64,000 nucleotides of DNA, from positions 152,011-216,010 of the forward strand of contig RQTK01000165.1 of the NCBI GenBank assembly GCA_003991915.1, in the 5' to 3' direction. Positions 58,170-64,000 of the stretch are shown piece by piece (the stretch's first letter is position 1; every line of letters starts with the position of its first letter). The notes beneath the pieces are model-generated. The model saw only the letters and a program-made list of their open reading frames with translations. It did no database searches and had not been told where the DNA came from. This DNA comes from Elysia chlorotica. Its lineage: Eukaryota > Mollusca > Gastropoda > Plakobranchidae. The translations under genes and the position numbers were made by a program.

Positions 58170-59254
58170 GAGTGAGAGAGAAAGCAACAAGAGTAAATTG
58201 AACAAGAAAAAAAAACTCAAAAACAACCGAAAACAGCCAGTCAGTTCTAAGTTCGACAGATTAAATGAGGCAGAAAAATAGGCTTGACAAGGAAATGGAG
58301 AAAATTACCGCAAGCATCAATGTTGAGATTAAATAGTTCGTCTTATCGAATTACGTTATCATTCACCCGGCTTTTATGTCCACATGTTTATCAGCAATTT
58401 CGCAATGTAACTAGACTTAAATTCGAATTCAGTGCTCGCACCAGTGATCTTAAGTGACCAAGTGTGTAAAGTGTTACTATTTTCCTATAGCTTTCAACTC
58501 TTTCATTCATATAATAAAGAACATCGCATGAGAAGAATTGATTATGAGAAAGAAAAAAAAGAACCGTTTATTTTATTGTAATTCCCCTTCCGTATTGCGT
58601 CTCTTTTCTGTTATGAAATCCATTTTTCTGTGGGCAATAATTTTGAATTTTAAAACTGCTCATGCGTGGATGGAATAAAAAGTTAATTATGATGCGAAGT
58701 TTCAAGCTTGATTTTCTCTCTCAAGTATTGGCAGTTATGCTGAAAATTCTTAATCTTAAATGTATATAATTATGATCTATTGAATATTTTTGTAAGTGTC
58801 GGAAACAAAGAACGGTATGATAAAATGACTCTTTAATTTTGGTTCAGTATGAAAATAATTGTTAACGCAATATGCCATGAAAAAACAAAACAATTAAAAA
58901 CGATATAGTTTAAAAGCAATTAACAAAGTTCTGTTAAAAAAATAAGTTCAATACCAAACTTAGGCTCCAGGACGGTTAGTTCTTTCAATCAGCTTACATT
59001 TCTTTACGTTTCTTTCCCTCGAATGGATGTTGAAATTTGAGATTTGGCTTCTTAGGCGTTGAACAGCAAGACTCTATCATAGCAACGTTTAGGTTTTCGT
59101 CATTATGCCTTATAGCCAGGCTAGGCCTATAACCTTGGTGGTATGCATCTAAACTTATTACAATATAGGATATTATCTTTAAAAAAAAAGTATTCAGAGA
59201 ATGAGAAGATGAAACTAATACGAGAGATGGAAAGGGTGGGGGGATAGAGAGAGA

Positions 59255-59256
59255 AT

Positions 59257-59322
<66 letters not shown>
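59255..59322. repeat. (GA)n at left edge of assembly gap
   Basis: GA repeats run straight into the N block. Confidence 0.95.
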
Positions 59323-59743
59323 NNNNNNNNNNNNNNNNNNNNNNNNNNNNNNNNNNNNNNNNNNNNNNNNNNNNNNNNNNNNNNNNNNNNNNNNNNNNNN
59401 NNNNNNNNNNNNNNNNNNNNNNNNNNNNNNNNNNNNNNNNNNNNNNNNNNNNNNNNNNNNNNNNNNNNNNNNNNNNNNNNNNNNNNNNNNNNNNNNNNNN
59501 NNNNNNNNNNNNNNNNNNNNNNNNNNNNNNNNNNNNNNNNNNNNNNNNNNNNNNNNNNNNNNNNNNNNNNNNNNNNNNNNNNNNNNNNNNNNNNNNNNNN
59601 NNNNNNNNNNNNNNNNNNNNNNNNNNNNNNNNNNNNNNNNNNNNNNNNNNNNNNNNNNNNNNNNNNNNNNNNNNNNNNNNNNNNNNNNNNNNNNNNNNNN
59701 NNNNNNNNNNNNNNNNNNNNNNNNNNNNNNNNNNNNNNNNNNN
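59323..59743. other. Assembly gap, 421 N
   Basis: Undetermined bases bounded by GA repeats on both sides; the missing sequence is probably a longer GA array. Confidence 0.99.

Positions 59744-59798
<55 letters not shown>
59744..59798. repeat. (GA)n at right edge of assembly gap
   Basis: GA repeats with periodic GG interruptions, resuming after the N block. Confidence 0.95.
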
Positions 59799-59891
59799 CA
59801 TCATCATAAACTTGGTAATCTTTTACCCATGTTATTTTTTCTCATTCCAAATTTCTACCTGCCAAATATCGAATTATGTTTGGCCCCCTCC

Positions 59892-59967
<76 letters not shown>

Positions 59968-59978
59968 TTATCTATCTA
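59892..59978. repeat. (CTAT)n microsatellite
   Basis: Near-perfect tetranucleotide array; the overlapping Ile-Tyr-Leu-Ser frame is not a gene. Confidence 0.96.
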
Positions 59979-62319
59979 ACCCTTTCTCTCTGCATTTACA
60001 TCTTCCCCTCGCACAATATTACTTTTATCCATATTTATTCCACCAATTGCACCTGTTCCTCTATCAATACGCTCCGAACTTCCAAAAATTGTGTAATTTT
60101 CAACTGTTATAACCAATATATACCGAACAAAACAACGAAGTAATAAAGAGGCCATTTTTTCATGCAAAACGATGAAGATCACGATTGGGATTAGTCGCAA
60201 CAGAGGTGAACGAATCGCTCAGTGCCTGTGATTGACAAGTTAGTCTATTCAAACGAGCCATGAAGTGGCAGCCTCATAGCCTTCGCTAGTCCTTCAGGTG
60301 ACCGAGCTATCAAGACACTGAAGACAGGTCGTCTGACTGTCTTGATCACAGTGTTATGCAAGCCGTCAAATCGCTGAATAAACCCAACGTCTTTATGGGG
60401 ATCTATTGATTTTTTTTTCGAACTCTTCAACTCAAGAAGTTTGAAACTTGACGCAGGTGCCATTGTTTTTAAATTATAAAGCGATTCGCCCAAGCGCATG
60501 ATTCGAATGCACAATACATATCAAAAAACAAAAGGCGACATTTGAAATATGTGTATGTACGTCAAGAGTGATTGTAGTTCTTGGGCTTAAAACCGTAAAA
60601 AGAAGAAGATATGATGCATAGCTACTACAAAGCATAATGCACCGATAGCTGACATGGGTCTGCAGTGAACGAATAACCATTTTCCTATAGAGTGTCAATA
60701 CATCCATTTTGTGTCCGCCAGTTGCAGATAAAATATCGAATTAAGTCTTAAGGTATCGATTTTTCTCAATCTTATCGACACGGAGGCGTTAAAATAAAGG
60801 CAACAGGATAAAATTCGCCCATGCTGAGTCGTGCTTTGACAACAATATTGCGCTAAGTAGCACAAACAAATGCGTCTCATTAGTGTAAAAATCATGGGAT
60901 GATGTCGTTTTCTAAGGCAACCTTTGCTTTTTTTTTTCCTCACCTATGCTACTTTTAGCAAGACTGAGTAGTAATATGAACGCAAAAGTAATTTGGCCAG
61001 CTTCTTAGCCCGAACTTTAATAAATTCCAACTTCACAGAACCAAATTGCTGAACCAGCATAATTATTACTTCGGACCCGACGTCCACATTCGGTTTCTGT
61101 TACATTCGACTTAATACTTTTTCTTCTCAGCTGAATCTCTGTGGAGCAACCAAAAAATTGTGAGGAATATCAATTTAGGCACTGTGGCGTTGACTCGATA
61201 AAGCGCATCCCTGTTTCAAGCCAATTTGCTGAATGTAATTCACTTAGACTCGGACACTCTATCTTGTCAACACTAACAAAATAATGAATATTAGAAATCC
61301 TTTACAAACACTATTAATATAAAAAAAAACCCTGTCTTAGGTTTAAGAATACAACTCAAAAATGTCTAAATCTAAATCAGTAATTGGCAATATATCTAGA
61401 CCTACAATCGATCCAAGCAACGGCAAAATAACAACTTTTATTGTGGCAAGATGTCGCAACACGTTAAGCAGTAAAATAAAACTCCCCTCGATACATAAAA
61501 CATCAATCATTCATTAAACAATATCGCACTCCGATCTTATATACGCAAGACACAGACCTATGAATCTCTGGGTACCTCCACCTTACTCAAGAATACAGGC
61601 CTCTTGCTTACATAATCAATCATTATCACTACTCACATCTCTCTTCTTAATCAAACTTCAAGTAGTTCCTATAACCCACTAGGTAGATTCAGACTCCAAT
61701 CCCGGTCTCACTAAACAGTAGATTTGGTGAACACTAATCACGCGGCACATGCTAGCATAGGAACGTACACGTAAAAGATGTCACAGACACTATGAAATGC
61801 ATCAAAATATAACAATTGACATGCAAACGTTCTTCTAACTTTCGCAATAAACCTTTCTCCGTGAATGTAAGGGAAAACAATGAATTTTAAATGTCGTAAT
61901 TTTGAGTACTGCATTGGCCCCTATTATATAAAGGAATTTAATGTTTAACCAAAGAAGGGCGGTATGGTTGGGGATGTATACATTATATAATACCCTTTGG
62001 TCAGTTGTCCATACGCATAAATCAGACTTGGTGTATAATTATGGAGTCCCTGAGACAGCCGACGATAAAACCATTCACTGCCTTATAACAAAACTTGAGG
62101 GAGGATATGACACAGTTCAGGCTACCGATGATAGGGTTGACATGCTAAAGGAAGAGGTTTAACCAAAAGATACCACTACAGTCTAGTCGGCATAATAAAT
62201 TAAAATCATCGTCCGGTAGTGCTGTATGGAGACTAGAGTTGTAAAAGATATTAACGCCACAGTTCACAATTTTTGTTTTTGTGAAGTAATCATTCACTCC
62301 AAACACCATCCCCTCCCCA

Positions 62320-62342
62320 CACGCACACACACACACACACAC
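62320..62342. repeat. (AC)n microsatellite
   Basis: Short ACAC tract. Confidence 0.9.
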
Positions 62343-62429
62343 ATGCACAAGCAGCATAGGCCTAATTTAGATGCAGTCGTGTTGTAGACATCTATTCTAA
62401 AGTTAAGCCGGGTTGTCAAATCAGCTGCC

Positions 62430-62720
62430 AATATGTACAGATCGGGCCTCCGCCTCGCTATGACCACACGGACCTGGTCTCTAAACTTTCCCGGCCTCGA
62501 TAAGAGGGCTCGGGCCTGGGCGTCAACTGGTGGATATCCCAGGCTTAACGCGGTTCAATCTCCCGCCAGCTGCCAAGCGCTGATTGTCCCCGTCCGACAT
62601 TGATTTTACTGATTTTTCGGGGCTGGACATTGATAAAGGCGGTTTGCATGTATCGCCATGGCTTGCCGTGATTGGCTCTGTATACAGTATATGCTTCAAT
62701 TCACTGGGCAAGGTGCTCAA
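62430..62720. promoter_or_regulatory. GC-richer segment with CCAAT-type motif
   Basis: Noticeably richer in G+C and CpG than the flanks (TCCGCCTCGCTATG; CCCGGCCTCGATAAG), with GATTGGC (an inverted CCAAT box) at about 62670. It could be a promoter or an unrecognised transposon; no adjacent exon was found inside the window. Confidence 0.2.
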
Positions 62721-64000
62721 AGGTTTTTACCAAGTGAATAGGTTCATGGAGAAAAGGGAAGGGAGTTTTTAGAGGGATGCAGGGAAAATCGATGGTAAAA
62801 CTATTGGCTGGCAAATTTGATGAACGAGCAATTCGCATTTCCTAAAGACACATAAACACAACCCATACACTACCTCAAAGTGTAAAATTGGCCTCCTAAG
62901 AGAGGAAAAAAAAGAAAGGTTTTGACTAAAAAGAAGAAAACGTTTTATATTGATGTTTTTTTTTAAATAATTAAAAAAAGACGCTTCCTCGACGCTCATT
63001 TAAACGGCTGCAGTGTGTCGTTGCTATTATGATACATGTATTACATAAAAATACAACCAACCTTTATAAGTTGAAATGTAAACAGTAGCATTTTACCATG
63101 TAACTTATACATAAAAGCATTTTTATAATTCGTATTTAAAGGTAAGCTACATACATCTAAAAATCGGCGAAAATATCAACTCTGCACCTTATTTAGAATG
63201 TATTTAAAGGAATTGCCATGGCTATCCCTTCTGAAATTGTAAACGTGTTAGGTTTGTTTTAAAAAAGGGTATACATGTACACATATTTCAATGTTTCAAG
63301 CTGAAAATTCTAAAAAAAACCCCACCTAGACAAAATAAGTTAATTTGTCAAAATTGATCTACCATTATAATAGTTATCGAATTTCCACATTTAATACATA
63401 AAAACTAGGGAAAACTCAATCACTGCAAAAAATTAATTATCACTGGATGAAGTGAAAATTTTTAAAGCTTTTTATCAAGATCATTTAATTCATTGGCTTT
63501 CGGGTGGAGTAAAGTGCTAGTAATTTGCCATAAACAAAAGCTGTTGAGCAAAATTTAATAATAAGAGGTGGATAAATTGCATTCATGAGTTTGAAGATGC
63601 TAAAGTTGGTGTGGTCTTGGAAGTTTAAACTGATTTTTTTAACGCCTAACAGTATATTCACTTCTTATAACAAAATATATTCATCTAGATTATGAGAACA
63701 TTATGTTGCTGTACATCATGGTATTTGAGAAAGAAAACATGCCCTTATTTTTTACTTTATTTAAAATACAAGCTTACAATCAGTAAGATACACCTTTGTG
63801 GACATTATTTCTATCTTTAAAAAGACTAGCCAAGAACCTACGAAATTCGTGGGCATCGTGGGATTGGCAAAGCTGAAGGATTACAGATGAATTTGAAGTT
63901 TGCTAAAACCCAAGATTATGTTTCTTCAGAATACATACATTTAGAAATTAAAAATGCTTTTACAAAGAGATACCTAAAATACTGAAAAATACTTACATGT

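Larger units (their letters stand above)
51121..64000. other. Gene-poor distal region
   Basis: About 13 kb with no confidently recognised gene. It contains a decayed LINE (53454-54280), dense (GA)n/(CT)n arrays, an assembly gap and an AT-rich background. Open frames at 55.5, 60.2-60.9 and 61.9-62.2 kb are short and match nothing I know. Confidence 0.65.

Noticed and set aside
59892-59978. Regularly spaced repeats that could suggest an array with spacers
   Set aside because: A simple CTAT microsatellite; no CRISPR-like repeat/spacer pattern anywhere in the window.
60245-60514. 89-codon minus-strand frame
   Set aside because: No recognisable motif, codon pattern or splice context.
61941-62162. 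73-codon plus-strand frame
   Set aside because: Unrecognised and short, with no supporting splice or promoter context; left unannotated.

Overview
The window is AT-rich animal nuclear DNA: spliced genes with GT..AG introns, many dinucleotide, trinucleotide and tetranucleotide microsatellites, fragments of non-LTR retrotransposons, tRNA-derived SINEs, MITE-like elements and one assembly gap (59323-59743). Protein similarity and repeat style suggest a lophotrochozoan, probably a gastropod mollusc. That assignment is inferred from memory of families, not from a search.

Three protein-coding genes can be built exon by exon. (1) 797-20804, plus strand: a GGA-type clathrin adaptor (VHS, GAT, hinge, GAE), 17 exons joining in frame into 726 codons. 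One GAE exon is present twice in tandem (19631-19741 and 20145-20255) with identical sequence. (2) 30336-36843, minus strand: a three-exon, 728-codon protein derived from a pogo/Tigger-type transposase. It has a psq-type HTH, a CENP-B-type HTH and a DDE-like domain whose first and third acidic positions read M and E, fused to an acidic, Ser/Gln-rich C-terminus. (3) 41770-50504, plus strand: a LUC7-like U1 snRNP splicing factor (10 exons, 381 codons) with two zinc fingers and an RS tail.

Layout: 1-800 is microsatellite DNA and the GGA promoter. 834-20711 holds GGA introns carrying a LINE 3' end between 120-bp direct repeats, a 1.9-kb element with terminal inverted repeats, two pogo-like MITE copies and SINEs. 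20805-30335 is intergenic with dispersed repeats. 30336-36843 is the transposase-derived gene. 36844-41769 is intergenic, with a chimeric duplicate made from two places near 28.2 and 33.7 kb, an L2/CR1-like LINE end, and two copies of one MITE family lying upstream of both flanking genes. 41770-50504 is LUC7L. 50505-64000 is gene-poor, with a decayed RNase H-bearing LINE, long (GA)n/(CT)n tracts, the gap and no confidently recognised gene.

The three genes show no operon-like link: one sorts cargo at the trans-Golgi, one is a likely nuclear DNA-binding protein, one acts in 5' splice-site recognition. No prokaryotic-style system, CRISPR array or tRNA gene was found. The most unusual items are the duplicated GAE exon, the degenerate-triad transposase-derived gene, and the recent chimeric duplicate at 39290-39546.
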